A stretch of DNA of 64,000 nucleotides from Fretibacter rubidus (GCF_041429785.1 NZ_CP163423.1:3224001-3288000); one strand, 5' to 3'; positions 44,068 to 53,874 are shown, numbered from the stretch's first letter. The notes: generated by a model from the sequence alone, not told the origin. Made by a program: numbers and translations.

Positions 44068-45818
44068 ATTATGATTACCTCGTCATAGCGGGTTATTTCG
44101 CCTTAATCATGGGTATTGGCATTGCCTTTAAAAACATGGCCGCTAAATCGACAAGCGACTATTTTCGCGGCGGCGGCCGCATGCTGTGGTGGATGGTCGG
44201 TTCTACTGCCTTCATGATGCAATTCTCTGCGTGGACATTTACAGGGGCAGCGGGCAAAGCATTTACAGATGGGTTTGCGGTCAGCCTCGTGTTTTTCGCC
44301 AATGCCTTTTCTTACTTTTGCGGATGGGCATATTTTGCGCATCGCTTTCGCCAAATGCGAGTAGACACGCCGACACAGGCCATCGGGCGGCGTTTTGGTA
44401 GTGGCAATGAGCTATTTTTTTCCTGCGCCTTAATCGTGTTTACAATTCTCAATGCGGGCATTTGGCTCAACGCCCTAGGCGTGTTCTCAAGTGCCGTTTT
44501 TGAGGCTGATATCAACTTGACCATAATTTTCATTGGGCTTGCAGTGGTCTTTATCTCGGTGCTTGCGGGCGCGTGGGGCGTTGTCGCTTCTGACTTTGTG
44601 CAAACCTTGACGGTCGCTGTGGTCTCTGTGGCGTGTGCAGTCGTGGCACTGGTGAAAGTGGGCGGCCCTGTCAAGCTCGTGCAGGACTTCCCCGTCGATT
44701 TTGTCATGGGACCAGATATGAATTATGGGCTGTTACTTGTTGGCACATTTGTGTTCTTTCTCTGCAAGCAGCTCATCACCATTATGAATATGCATGACGC
44801 TTTTCGCTTTCTAAACGCTAAGGATTCCATCAATGCGCGAAAAGCGGCCCTTCTCGCCATGTGCCTCATGGCCGTAGGAAGTGTCATCTGGTTCATTCCG
44901 CCTTGGGCATCGGCCATTTTTTATCCTGACGCGGCGGCGGCTTATCCAGAGCTCGGCAATAAAGCGGCTGATGCGGTTTATCTGGTGTTTGCGCGCAACG
45001 CTATGCCAGTCGGGACTGTTGGCCTGCTTCTGGCGGGATTATTCGCGGCGACTATGTCGTCTATGGATTCTGCGCTTAATAAAAACTCGGGTATTTTCGT
45101 ACGCAGTATTTATCAGCCCTATTTGGAAAAAAGGCACAAAGCCGTCAGCGATAAATCCCTACTTGATATGAGCCGTCTTCTAAGCCTAGTCAGCGGTGTT
45201 TTGGTGATTGCCTTGGCGCTTTATTTCAAGTCCCTCAAGGAGCTGAGCCTGTTTGATTTGATGATGTCGCTTTCCGCCATGATTCAAGTGCCCATTCTCA
45301 TTCCGCTAATTCTGGGTTTGCTTGTAAAAAGAACGCCAAGCTGGGCACCATGGGTGACGGTTCTACTCGGCCTGTTCGTGTCATGGTTCATGCTCAATAT
45401 CTTGACCCCGCAAGTTGCCGCTAATTGGATGGGACTTGATCCGTTTACTCGCCGCGAAGCCACTGACATGAATCTCATTCTGACCATTGGTGGGCAAGTG
45501 TTTATTACGGGCGGATTCTTCTGTTTGACTTCGCTGTTTTACAAAGAGACCTCGGATAAATACTTACCTCAAACCGAGCACTTCTTTGAAGACCTCGAAA
45601 CGCCTGTAATTGCGGATTCTGAGCAAGACGAATATGATCAACAACAAAGATATAAGCTTGGCGTGATGGTGAGCTTTATGGGGGCTGGATTAACGCTCAT
45701 GGTCTTTATTCCCAATCCGATATGGGGGCGCATTATCTTTTTGCTTTGCGGCGTTGTCATATTATTCATCGGGCTGTTGCTCAGGCGCAGCTCTGGAATA
45801 GAGCCCAATGCCATATAG
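44064..45818 (+). CDS. sodium:solute symporter (SSS family) 1
   Basis: A 584-residue inner-membrane protein with about 13 hydrophobic helices. Features include YFRGGGRMLWWMVGSTAFMMQFSAWTFTGAAGKAF near the N-terminus and AGLFAATMSSMDSALNKNSGIF, the SSS motif around TM8-9. A long cytosolic loop near residues 490-530 is rich in Glu/Asp. It should co-import a sugar acid or oligosaccharide with Na+. It overlaps the Gfo/Idh gene and is followed 15 bp later by a lipoprotein gene. It is a close cousin of the second symporter at 52099-53874: both begin with the same order of motifs. Confidence 0.93.
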   Translation: MNYDYLVIAGYFALIMGIGIAFKNMAAKSTSDYFRGGGRMLWWMVGSTAFMMQFSAWTFTGAAGKAFTDGFAVSLVFFANAFSYFCGWAYFAHRFRQMRVDTPTQAIGRRFGSGNELFFSCALIVFTILNAGIWLNALGVFSSAVFEADINLTIIFIGLAVVFISVLAGAWGVVASDFVQTLTVAVVSVACAVVALVKVGGPVKLVQDFPVDFVMGPDMNYGLLLVGTFVFFLCKQLITIMNMHDAFRFLNAKDSINARKAALLAMCLMAVGSVIWFIPPWASAIFYPDAAAAYPELGNKAADAVYLVFARNAMPVGTVGLLLAGLFAATMSSMDSALNKNSGIFVRSIYQPYLEKRHKAVSDKSLLDMSRLLSLVSGVLVIALALYFKSLKELSLFDLMMSLSAMIQVPILIPLILGLLVKRTPSWAPWVTVLLGLFVSWFMLNILTPQVAANWMGLDPFTRREATDMNLILTIGGQVFITGGFFCLTSLFYKETSDKYLPQTEHFFEDLETPVIADSEQDEYDQQQRYKLGVMVSFMGAGLTLMVFIPNPIWGRIIFLLCGVVILFIGLLLRRSSGIEPNAI

Positions 45819-45833
45819 TGGGAAGCCAAAATT

Positions 45834-46694
45834 ATGCCTTTAAAAGTCACCCAGATTGTTTTGATAGCTATCCTAAGCCTTGCGGGATGCAAAACCCCTT
45901 CTAATAACAATGCGCCCGAAAGCACCAATATCGCTGAAAACAATGTGCGGCTCTCCCACGGCGTAGACACTTCGGCGGGCGGAGGGTCTGCCTATATTAT
46001 CACAACCCCGTCTGCTGTCTATTATCTGGAAAAAGACGGCGGCGGCTTGTCCAGCATGCTCGATAAAGACGGTGTGGATTGGCTGGGGTTTCACAAGGCT
46101 CCTGGCTCGGCTCACAAAGGCGAGTATCGTGGTTTTCCCAATGCTGTTCACCGCCAAGACGGCAATTATTTCCACGCCATGAACGCAGGGACCGACCCTT
46201 CAAGTTCCGTAGTTGACATTGAAACTGAAAACCATGTGGGAATTTTGTTTACGTCTGAAAATGGAAAGTGGGAAGGACGATATGATTTCTACCCTGACCG
46301 TCTTGATTTTACGATGAGTAAGGTAAGCCCAGGCTATAAATATTGGGTGCAATATGAAGGTGTTCCTGGCGGCGAGATGGATAGAACTGATTTCCGTTAT
46401 TCTTCAGCGGACTCTGAAAAACACCCCATAGACAAAGAATTCATCGGTGATTTACCTGCGCCTGAATGGATGGCGTTTGGCGATGAGCGCTGGCCGCGCA
46501 TGATTTATATGGTGCAACACGATGATGATGATCTGCCCAATGATTATGTCAGCAGACCTGATATGACGGTTTTAGGCTTTGGCCGAAGAAACAAAGACAA
46601 ATTTTTTACGACGTCTCAAACCTTCTCTATCGGGTTTGTGGAAACAACAAATTACGAAGAGGCGTCAACAACCATTGAGGCGGTTACGAAATAG
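45834..46694 (+). CDS. predicted lipoprotein of the uronate operon, 286 aa
   Basis: A lipoprotein signal (MPLKVTQIVLIAILSLAGC, lipobox LAGC) is followed by a short Asn/Ser linker and a beta-rich domain. That domain has many Tyr/Trp/Gly residues, such as YYLEKDGGGLSSMLDKDGVDWLGFHKAPG and GYKYWVQYEGVPGGEMDRTDFRY. It reads like a sugar-binding or beta-sandwich domain, but I do not recognise a named family. It is third in the operon with the Gfo/Idh oxidoreductase and symporter, so binding of or action on the substrate in the envelope is plausible. Confidence 0.75.
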   Translation: MPLKVTQIVLIAILSLAGCKTPSNNNAPESTNIAENNVRLSHGVDTSAGGGSAYIITTPSAVYYLEKDGGGLSSMLDKDGVDWLGFHKAPGSAHKGEYRGFPNAVHRQDGNYFHAMNAGTDPSSSVVDIETENHVGILFTSENGKWEGRYDFYPDRLDFTMSKVSPGYKYWVQYEGVPGGEMDRTDFRYSSADSEKHPIDKEFIGDLPAPEWMAFGDERWPRMIYMVQHDDDDLPNDYVSRPDMTVLGFGRRNKDKFFTTSQTFSIGFVETTNYEEASTTIEAVTK

Positions 46695-46842
46695 ATATGG
46701 GGTTTACCTAAAATATTGACTTCACCTCAGCAAACATGCGGATCAAGCCTCTCAATTAACGCCGGCTTTTGGGATTAATGCGACTTCAGCTTAGGGGGCA
46801 AAGAACACATAACCTTATACTGGTATCCGATGTTTTTTAACT

Positions 46843-47226
46843 GTGTTAGAACGTGTTGTGATTGATTTTGGAAAAGTTATTTTCTTATTGAGCTGTGTTT
46901 CGATGGCGGCCTGTGAAACGTCTTTAAATACAGATTCCGCACCTATGGATTCAACGCCCGTTGGTGGTTTTGGATGGTACTATAATCTGAGCCCCATCAA
47001 TCTCACTGCAAGGCCCGATCCAGAAGAAATAACGATTTGGCATGGGCAGCAAGGTTCGACCTCCTACTCAACTGAAGCTGAGTGTATATCAAGGGGTGAA
47101 AAATCACGTTTATATATAGGCTACGCTTGGAACTATAAGATTGAATGCCGCGAACAAGCACATCCGTCTCTGATCCCGATAAATGTGATAGATACTGACG
47201 ATCTTGAAATCGTTGAAGACAAGTAA
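46843..47226 (+). CDS. small predicted lipoprotein, 127 aa
   Basis: The frame starts at GTG 46843. An N-terminal hydrophobic segment with lipobox MAAC is followed by a short, polar mature chain with two further Cys residues (AECISRG and KIECREQ). No ATG or strong Shine-Dalgarno, so the start is uncertain. I find no family. It stands alone in an AT-rich part of the accessory block. Confidence 0.5.
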   Translation: MLERVVIDFGKVIFLLSCVSMAACETSLNTDSAPMDSTPVGGFGWYYNLSPINLTARPDPEEITIWHGQQGSTSYSTEAECISRGEKSRLYIGYAWNYKIECREQAHPSLIPINVIDTDDLEIVEDK

Positions 47227-47501
47227 GATCGCTTAGTATCTGCATTTAGTTTTTATGTCCGCAATGAGGATTATTGTCATTTCAGCTTGGGGGCAAACCG
47301 GACTATAGAAACAATCTAGTTTACGACTTTCTTCTGCGTAAAGCAGACATTAGCTGAGAGGCCTAACACGCTTAAAGAAGGTCTTGAGGTTACGATTGTA
47401 TTTCGCTCCATTTAGATGGCTCAAAAAATGAAATTTTCTCTCATAGCGATCATTAGATTACGCCTTGAAACAACGCAGGACTTAAGTCTCAGTTCAGAGT
47501 G

Positions 47502-48137
47502 TTATAGAATAAACATGTGCAGGTTCTTTTGTTCAAAATCCAAAACACCGTACACATATGTATATATTTGCTCTCGCCGCAATATATCGGAACAAGCAGA
47601 AATTTTATAAGACGATTCGGATTTCAATCCTTGAGTAAGATGGGTTTTGGAAAATTGCTTTTGAAATACATAACATAAAACCTTGCCATTTTTGACCTCA
47701 CTAGCTCTGTGCTTTGAGGCGAGATTGAACAACCAGGTAAAATCATTGACGTTTTTGTTGAGGTTATCTTTTGCGGTGATTGGTTCTGGCGTATTATACC
47801 AAACTCTTGCGTTCGGTTCGTATTTCCCCGTAATTATCTGGCGTTCAAAATGCAAATTCGCGGAGTGCCAAAGGGTTGGATTCTGTACCTGAGCAAGATA
47901 GTTTTCCCATTGTGTATCAGAGAAGTTCACTTTCGCACTGATACTTTTTATTTGCACACTGCTGGCTTTACCGATTAACTTCACGTTCGAAAACTGGATG
48001 TCATCGGGCAATAAAAAATGTTGTCGTAAATTAGTCTCCATTACCTTGCGGTCGCTTGGGCGATAGAGAATGTTCGCGGCGATGAAAACGCAAACTGCGA
48101 TAAATAAAAGCCCCCAGTCCCGTGCCTTGTACTTCAT
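47502..48137 (-). CDS. hypothetical protein with N-terminal membrane anchor, 211 aa
   Basis: From ATG 48137 (frame open to 48182). One hydrophobic segment at about residues 8-25 (WGLLFIAVCVFIAANIL) is followed by a basic, Asn-rich periplasmic-type domain with scattered Cys residues. The family is unknown. It is AT-rich compared with the core genes of the window and has no recognisable partner; the DUF1772 gene upstream ends 70 bp before the start. Confidence 0.55.
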   Translation of the reverse strand: MKYKARDWGLLFIAVCVFIAANILYRPSDRKVMETNLRQHFLLPDDIQFSNVKLIGKASSVQIKSISAKVNFSDTQWENYLAQVQNPTLWHSANLHFERQIITGKYEPNARVWYNTPEPITAKDNLNKNVNDFTWLFNLASKHRASEVKNGKVLCYVFQKQFSKTHLTQGLKSESSYKISACSDILRREQIYTYVYGVLDFEQKNLHMFIL

Positions 48138-48206
48138 ATTTATTGCTTTCAAGGTGTTGATTTCAGGACCGCACCTAGTCAAAAAATTAATGCTACACTA
48201 GATGTC

Positions 48207-48656
48207 TTAAATTCTACCTATCAATTGATGCCCGTGGATTGAGAGTGCGAATGCAACTATGAGCAGGGCCGTTCTAAGCCAATGCCAGCTTGCCCACTGG
48301 CTTAGTTCCCCTGCGAGTTCCTTATCTTTCAGGCTGCGGTCGGCAAAACTCTGATTGGCTTTTTTGAAATAGGCAAAGAAAATTATAAGCGCAGTGACAC
48401 ACAGTCCGGCGGTTATATTCCATGCAAAATTTTCTGCACGGTTCAGGGCTGCGGCGGCGACTGAAAGAGCAACTGCGGACGTTGTTAAGGGTGCAAAATA
48501 ACGAAATAGACTTGGTCCCATGGAGCCATGAAGCCTGAAAAAATCAGCAGGGTCCATTCGACGCCAGAACGGCACTAATATCATGGCCTCCGTCAAGAGG
48601 CTTCCGGCATATAACCCCACGATTGAGGTCGATAAAACATTCAAAATAACAAGCAT
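48207..48656 (-). CDS. DUF1772 family membrane protein
   Basis: 149 residues from ATG 48656, which has a perfect GAGGAG 7 bp upstream (48664-48669). Four hydrophobic helices, the GLYAGSLLTEAMILVPFWRRMDPADFFRLHG start and the AELSQWASWHWLRT region fit DUF1772 (anthrone oxygenase-like) proteins. It follows the DUF2147 gene with one base between stop and start, so the two form a bicistronic unit. Function unknown. Confidence 0.8.
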   Translation of the reverse strand: MLVILNVLSTSIVGLYAGSLLTEAMILVPFWRRMDPADFFRLHGSMGPSLFRYFAPLTTSAVALSVAAAALNRAENFAWNITAGLCVTALIIFFAYFKKANQSFADRSLKDKELAGELSQWASWHWLRTALLIVAFALSIHGHQLIGRI

Positions 48657-48657
48657 T

Positions 48658-49095
48658 CTATTGCTCCTCGACACGCATTTGCGCAGGTGTCCAGATATTT
48701 GTGATACATATGGGGCCTAAGCATCCTTTGACTTTCAACGTGCCATCTTTTTGCAAGCGCATTGAGGATGCATAGGTTTTTCCATATTCAGGATTGTAGA
48801 TGTGTCCGCTGCGCCAACCCTTCAGTCCGCGCGCATAGCCCCAGACTATGGGAACGCCGATCAGGGGGCGCCCACGTTGTTCGTTATCGGCATTGCGTAT
48901 GTCATGCTGAGATTCAGTGGATATCGGATCAACCCAAACCAAGGCGCCGCATGGTGTTCCATCCCCGCAATCAGTGACTTCAATATGAGCATCTTTAGCT
49001 TGGGTAAGCCAAAGTCCATAAACATCGAATGTGTCTGCACTGGCAGAGGTGGGTAACGCCAACAGTGCAAGACTAGCCAACATCTTTCGCATCAT
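48658..49095 (-). CDS. DUF2147 family secreted protein
   Basis: 145 residues with a signal peptide (about 1-21, ending TSASA). The DUF2147 core reads FDVYGLWLTQAKDAHIEVTDCGDGTPCGALVWVD, then IVWGYARGLKGWRSGHIYNPEYGKTY and LKVKGCLGPICITNIW. The four Cys residues could form two disulphides. The family consists of small periplasmic proteins without a settled function. It is the first gene of the pair with DUF1772; the operon is divergent from a TetR regulator with a perfect palindrome between them. Confidence 0.85.
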   Translation of the reverse strand: MMRKMLASLALLALPTSASADTFDVYGLWLTQAKDAHIEVTDCGDGTPCGALVWVDPISTESQHDIRNADNEQRGRPLIGVPIVWGYARGLKGWRSGHIYNPEYGKTYASSMRLQKDGTLKVKGCLGPICITNIWTPAQMRVEEQ

Positions 49096-49107
49096 TCCCT
49101 CCTATTT

Positions 49108-49123
49108 AATATACATGTATATT
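49108..49123. promoter_or_regulatory. perfect 16-bp palindrome, candidate TetR operator
   Basis: AATATACATGTATATT is a perfect palindrome in the 66-bp gap between the DUF2147 gene (start 49095) and the TetR gene (start 49162). The position and symmetry match an operator for the TetR dimer that would control both divergent promoters. Confidence 0.65.
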
Positions 49124-49161
49124 TTATTGCTAAAACAAAGTCAATCAAGTAATATCTAAAT

Positions 49162-49779
49162 ATGGAAGATATAAATTTAGAGAAAAAAATTGCGCCGGGG
49201 CGCCCCCTTGTGTCGGACTTAAAGCGCGCGCGCATGAGGCGCGAAATCGCGGATATTGCAAAAAGGCTGTTTCAGGAAGACGGTTACGCCAAGATTTCTA
49301 TTCGTCGCATCGCGAGCGAAATGGGGTGCTCTCCCATGACGCTTTACAAATACTACCCTGCAAAAATAGACATTCTCCGTACGCTTTGGGCTGATGTCTT
49401 TAGCGACCTCTTTGATCAATTGGAGGCCTTGCCACAGGCAAGTGAGAGTCTACTTTGTGATTTAGGCGCGGCATATGTGCGGTATTGGTTAAATCATACG
49501 GAGTATTACAGACTTGTTTTCATTTCCGACGGCGTTACGCAATCGGATGTCAGCATCTTTCTAGACAGCCCAGCGCTTGTGCAACGCTTCAGCATATTTG
49601 GCCGAGCCCTAACGTCCTACAGCCCTGAGAACATACACTCCGATAAATTGAAACTGAAGCTCGACGCGTACATGTGTTTTTTAAATGGCATCACTCACAA
49701 CCTAATCACTATAAGTGGCTATCAATGGTCTGACCCTGACAGATTGGTCTCATTGGCAGTCAGTGCAGTTACAGATTAA
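49162..49779 (+). CDS. TetR/AcrR family transcriptional regulator
   Basis: A 205-residue regulator. The N-terminal HTH reads IADIAKRLFQEDGYAKISIRRIASEMGCSPMTLYKYYPAKIDILRTLW, the standard TetR recognition segment. The C-terminal half is a ligand-binding helical domain. The ligand is unknown. It is divergent from DUF2147-DUF1772 and probably represses that pair through the palindrome at 49108-49123. Confidence 0.92.
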   Translation: MEDINLEKKIAPGRPLVSDLKRARMRREIADIAKRLFQEDGYAKISIRRIASEMGCSPMTLYKYYPAKIDILRTLWADVFSDLFDQLEALPQASESLLCDLGAAYVRYWLNHTEYYRLVFISDGVTQSDVSIFLDSPALVQRFSIFGRALTSYSPENIHSDKLKLKLDAYMCFLNGITHNLITISGYQWSDPDRLVSLAVSAVTD

Positions 49780-50038
49780 ACTGGAGTAGGTCGCTGGGCC
49801 AGGTCGTCGGGATTTAGCTGACCGAGAGCGTTTTAAAATCGCTTGCGGGTTCAAGTAAAACACTAGCAATTTTAGCATGATCCTCAATGCGGACATTGCG
49901 ATGTATCTGTTCGATCTAAATTCTAGGTGTTAGTTGTACCAAATGTTTGTGCCCAAACATGCAGATTACGCGAATTCAGTATGCAATAGGTTTTAACAAC
50001 GACTCTGATATGTTGCCTTCTCGCCGCTTGCTCCCAAG

Positions 50039-52102
50039 TTACAAGCCATCATATTGCGTTGTTTTAACAGCCTTACCCGACTTGTTCTTCACAATAGATG
50101 TCCATTTTGTTTCTAAATTTATATCTTCATATTGAATATTACCTTCGCGAGAATAAAGGAAAGTTTCTCGGTGGTTTTTGGATGTAACTTCAACCCCTAA
50201 GCAGCCGTTGCCTTTGATCCGCTTGACTGTAATATCCGTAGCAGGGGCAGGATTGGGTGCGTTCCTCGGCTGAAGTACATTTAAAAAGCAAGTGTCTTTA
50301 TCGGGCGAACTATTTTCAATAAGCAAAGTTTTCAGGCTGATGCGTCTTATGTCGTCAGGGCGTTGCGGTGTCATGATTTCTTCGACAAGGGTTTCGTTAA
50401 TACTGGTTGTTCGCTTTTCAGGAAAGATAGGGAATATATTTAAAGCGCCACTACCATTAAGAATTTCAAACTCAATTTCATTCACTTGCTTTGCATATTT
50501 TTCGCCATGAATACGCCATGTATAAATGTGCTCTAGCTCGCTTTCGAGTTCATCAAGCATTATAAAATACCCGAGCTTGCTATTGATTATATGTCGGGCA
50601 TTTCGGATCAGCCGCATTTCAGGGTAATAGAGCCCGCTGCTCTCACCGACGACAAAGCTGTAGTCATTCTCATCTGAGAACGCTTCGACCTTGGCTATTG
50701 CCTCTTCAGGGACATCCCGCCAAACATTGAAGATACCTTTGCAATTTAAGTCGAATAGCTCAGGGTCTGAAAGGTTGCCGGTTTTCCAGATTTTTTCTCC
50801 GACACACCCCGTCCCGTCCACAGTGATGAGATTATGAATTTCGGCCTTGGATGTGCGGTTATAGCCTTCATCAATGACTAATGACGCGCCGTTATGATTG
50901 ACAATGAAATTGTTAAAATCGACATGATAATGTGTCAGGCTGCGTGTAAACCAGTCATTCTTCTTGTCTAATTCCCAACTAATTTTCCATTGCTTATGCC
51001 CGCCGGGTGGACTTGACTTAAAGGACAAATGCGTTGCATCCGCGTCCCAACCTGACCGCATAACGACTAGGCCAAGGTCTTCAAAATACTTAGTGACAGG
51101 TAGGTTTTCTGGGGATTGCGGCTCGACATCAGGATTAAACCAAATCAATTCCAAAAACGCTTCAGGCAAGATACCGGGAAAAATTTTACTCTGGTACGCC
51201 TCGCGAAATAAAAACTTGTCATGCACAAGATCACCAAGCCACTGTGCCTGCTCATTATCATATTCCGATGCGAGCTTATAATACGCGCTTATGGAGTGTG
51301 AGCTGCGCTTGTCATGCACATCGCCAAAGCCGATATTTTCTTCCCACCCTGGCGCAATTTGATAGAGCTGAAAATCGAATGTGTTTGTCATGAAACTTGA
51401 TTCAAAATGGTTTGCCCCACCATCGGCGCGAATTAAATCGGCCGCATTTAAAAGAAAGTTCATGGCGTATCGCCAATAGACCGTGCCTTCGTAATTCGAT
51501 CCATCTTCGGGCAGATATGAAAACACTTTTTCAAAGTTGTCTTTAATCTCATCAATCCAAGTCTGCGCTTCAGGATACTCAGGCCGCAAAGCAAGCGCCG
51601 TCGTCAGTAATCCCGAGTAATTAATCCAGTTATGGTTTTGCCAATAATTCGTTGACCAGCAATGACCAAGGTTATCCTGACCATAATCAAATATTTTATG
51701 ACTCTGTAGGACGAGTTTATCACGAAATTTAACGCGCTCCGTCTCTGTCAGATGATCCTTTAGCCAGTCATAAGATAGCCCCAGCCCAAAAAGCAACCAA
51801 GAGGCGCTTAGGTCAACGTCAACAAGAAAACCATGTCCCCAAACGTCATAATTCACTGCGGTAAAAATCCACCGCTTTGCCTCGGTGAGGTAATGCTCTT
51901 GACCCGTTAAAATATAGGCAAGGCTCAAATTTGCGGCTGCCATACCGATATAGGTCACGCTAGTTTTAGGCACCTTTTTGGAGAGCGGCTGGTCTTCGTA
52001 AAGGCGGCATTGCTCTAACAGGCGTTTGAATTGTGGCTTATGCGTCGTGCTGACTTGAGCTTTTAAAACTTCAAGCCGGTCATTGATAAGAAGGTGAGTC
52101 AT
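50039..52102 (-). CDS. heparinase II/III-type polysaccharide lyase, cytoplasmic
   Basis: A 687-residue protein without a signal peptide. An alpha/alpha toroid N-terminal half carries WSTNYWQNHNWINYSG (NHNW 156-159), and a heparinase II/III-like beta region has LTHYHVDFNNFIVNHNGASLVIDEGYN at about residues 388-412. Its Tyr and His are candidate catalytic residues. The layout fits lyases that cleave uronate-containing oligosaccharides by beta-elimination (alginate, glucuronan or glycosaminoglycan families PL15/PL17/PL21 and relatives); I cannot fix the family or the substrate. No signal peptide points to exolytic work on imported oligomers. It overlaps the stop of symporter 2 by 4 bp (ATGA) and is cotranscribed with it. 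Confidence 0.8.
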   Translation of the reverse strand: MTHLLINDRLEVLKAQVSTTHKPQFKRLLEQCRLYEDQPLSKKVPKTSVTYIGMAAANLSLAYILTGQEHYLTEAKRWIFTAVNYDVWGHGFLVDVDLSASWLLFGLGLSYDWLKDHLTETERVKFRDKLVLQSHKIFDYGQDNLGHCWSTNYWQNHNWINYSGLLTTALALRPEYPEAQTWIDEIKDNFEKVFSYLPEDGSNYEGTVYWRYAMNFLLNAADLIRADGGANHFESSFMTNTFDFQLYQIAPGWEENIGFGDVHDKRSSHSISAYYKLASEYDNEQAQWLGDLVHDKFLFREAYQSKIFPGILPEAFLELIWFNPDVEPQSPENLPVTKYFEDLGLVVMRSGWDADATHLSFKSSPPGGHKQWKISWELDKKNDWFTRSLTHYHVDFNNFIVNHNGASLVIDEGYNRTSKAEIHNLITVDGTGCVGEKIWKTGNLSDPELFDLNCKGIFNVWRDVPEEAIAKVEAFSDENDYSFVVGESSGLYYPEMRLIRNARHIINSKLGYFIMLDELESELEHIYTWRIHGEKYAKQVNEIEFEILNGSGALNIFPIFPEKRTTSINETLVEEIMTPQRPDDIRRISLKTLLIENSSPDKDTCFLNVLQPRNAPNPAPATDITVKRIKGNGCLGVEVTSKNHRETFLYSREGNIQYEDINLETKWTSIVKNKSGKAVKTTQYDGL

Positions 52103-53874
52103 TTTGCAGCCTCAAGTTTCTTGCCTGCCAATATCATCATTGAACTAATGCCGCCGATAATTAAAGTAAGCGCAAGTATCGTCAATCGGCCTTCTATGGG
52201 GTTTGGGACAATCAACATCAAGGCCACAAACCCCGCAATGGCCGCGCCAAAGCGGCCAATGATTGTGAGTTGTTTGTCGTCATTTTCTTCGCCAATTTCA
52301 GCTGCAAAATCGACGGGCGTCTTCATTACTTTGAAAAATTTGTCTACATGCTTGCGGTGCGGCGAGTCGATAGCAGGTGCAAAGAAGATGGCGATGAGGA
52401 AGCTGAAACTGCCAATAGCAAAGACACCGAAGAACTTCTGCTGAAAATTCCAATCAAAGCCATCGCTGAAAGCTTCCGAAAACCCAAGATAGCTCAGCGG
52501 CACTTCAAAAAATGCCAAGGCGGAATAGATCAAGGCGCAACCAATAGAGAACAGCGCGACCCACCAAGGCGTTCGCCGAATAAACATACCCCACAGCAAT
52601 GGGATAGATATTGGCATAGATAGCAATGTGCCCACATCAATCATAATTTCGAAAATGCCTCGGCCTTCTTGACCAGATAAGTAAAGCGCCATCAAGATGA
52701 TAAGAAACCCCATCACCCAAGTCATGCCACGGCCATAACGCAGAAGTTCTGAATCATTTCTGGGCGTTAGTTTAAAACGGTGCACGACCTTCGGATAAAT
52801 ATCTTTTATCAAAATAGCCACATTCGTATTAAGCCCTGTATCCATTGAACTCATCGTTGCGGTTACAATGGCAACGACGATCAATCCGATTAACCCCTTA
52901 GGGAGCAGGTTGATGCTTGCAACTGCGTAGCTGGCTTCGGCAGGTTTGCTGAGATCAAAGACCATGACCTGCTCAGGAAATAAGAGCCTAGCCGTGATTG
53001 GCGGTATAAACCATATCGCACTCCCCATAAGCATTAGCAAAGAGGCGAGAAGGGCTGATTTGCGAGCCTCGGCCCCGTCCTTGGCGGAAAAGTAGCGCGG
53101 TGCGGCATTGATGGAATTGAACTCTATAAACTGTTTTGTCATCATCGCGCTCGCCCAGCCCCACGTATAAGCTCCGCCGAAAAGCGTCGCGGAATTGACC
53201 ATGCTGAACTCTTCAGTCAAACCTTGAGCCTCTATCTGTTCAAACATGCTGCCAATGCCCCCGAGTTCATGGAGGCAGAGCCAAGCAATAATTATCGTTA
53301 ACGGAATCAGTATCAGTCCTTGCAAAAAATCCGTTGCCATAACGGCCCAGCGGCCACCTGTTGCGGAATAAAAAAGAACAACGATGCCGCAAACAACGAT
53401 GACATGTTCAATTTTATAGCCGAACGCCGCAGAGCAAAAAATGGCGAGCCCGTAAAGCGCCATGGCCGAGTATAAAATCCGAATGGGCACTTCGTAAAAC
53501 GCATAGAAATTTTGAGTTTGCTCGCCAAAACGCATAGAGATGGCTTCGGGGAATGTCGTGACGCGTAGCTGACGCAACCAAGGCCCTACGACGACAAAAT
53601 TCAAGAAATAGCCGAGTACATTCCCGAAAAATATAAACATGACGGAGAAGCCAGTCTCGTAAGCAATGCCCGCTGCGCCCGTAAAGGTCCAAGCGCTAAA
53701 GGCGCTCATGAAGGAGCTCATCCCGACAAGCCACCATGTGCCTTTTGAGCCACCCTTAAAGTAGTCATCCGTAGTGGATGATAATTTTTTGAACACGAGC
53801 CCGACCGAAAGAATAAGAGCAAGATATCCAAAGACCACCAGATATTCGATATTGGAAATTTCTAGTTGGGACAT
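52099..53874 (-). CDS. sodium:solute symporter (SSS family) 2
   Basis: A 591-residue inner-membrane protein with about 13 hydrophobic helices. The N-terminal YFKGGSKGTWWLVGMSSFMSAFSAWTFTGAAGIAYE and VAIVTATMSSMDTGLNTNVAIL are SSS motifs in the same places as in symporter 1. It is the first gene of a two-gene operon with the lyase; the partner suggests that it brings in the lyase substrate, probably an oligouronide. The promoter should lie in the 150 bp upstream of 53874. Confidence 0.93.
   Translation of the reverse strand: MSQLEISNIEYLVVFGYLALILSVGLVFKKLSSTTDDYFKGGSKGTWWLVGMSSFMSAFSAWTFTGAAGIAYETGFSVMFIFFGNVLGYFLNFVVVGPWLRQLRVTTFPEAISMRFGEQTQNFYAFYEVPIRILYSAMALYGLAIFCSAAFGYKIEHVIVVCGIVVLFYSATGGRWAVMATDFLQGLILIPLTIIIAWLCLHELGGIGSMFEQIEAQGLTEEFSMVNSATLFGGAYTWGWASAMMTKQFIEFNSINAAPRYFSAKDGAEARKSALLASLLMLMGSAIWFIPPITARLLFPEQVMVFDLSKPAEASYAVASINLLPKGLIGLIVVAIVTATMSSMDTGLNTNVAILIKDIYPKVVHRFKLTPRNDSELLRYGRGMTWVMGFLIILMALYLSGQEGRGIFEIMIDVGTLLSMPISIPLLWGMFIRRTPWWVALFSIGCALIYSALAFFEVPLSYLGFSEAFSDGFDWNFQQKFFGVFAIGSFSFLIAIFFAPAIDSPHRKHVDKFFKVMKTPVDFAAEIGEENDDKQLTIIGRFGAAIAGFVALMLIVPNPIEGRLTILALTLIIGGISSMMILAGKKLEAAK

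Noticed and set aside
47416-47610. A 64-residue frame overlapping the end of the hypothetical membrane-anchored gene
   Set aside because: It lacks a Shine-Dalgarno, is antisense to a longer frame and has an atypical Cys/Ser composition.
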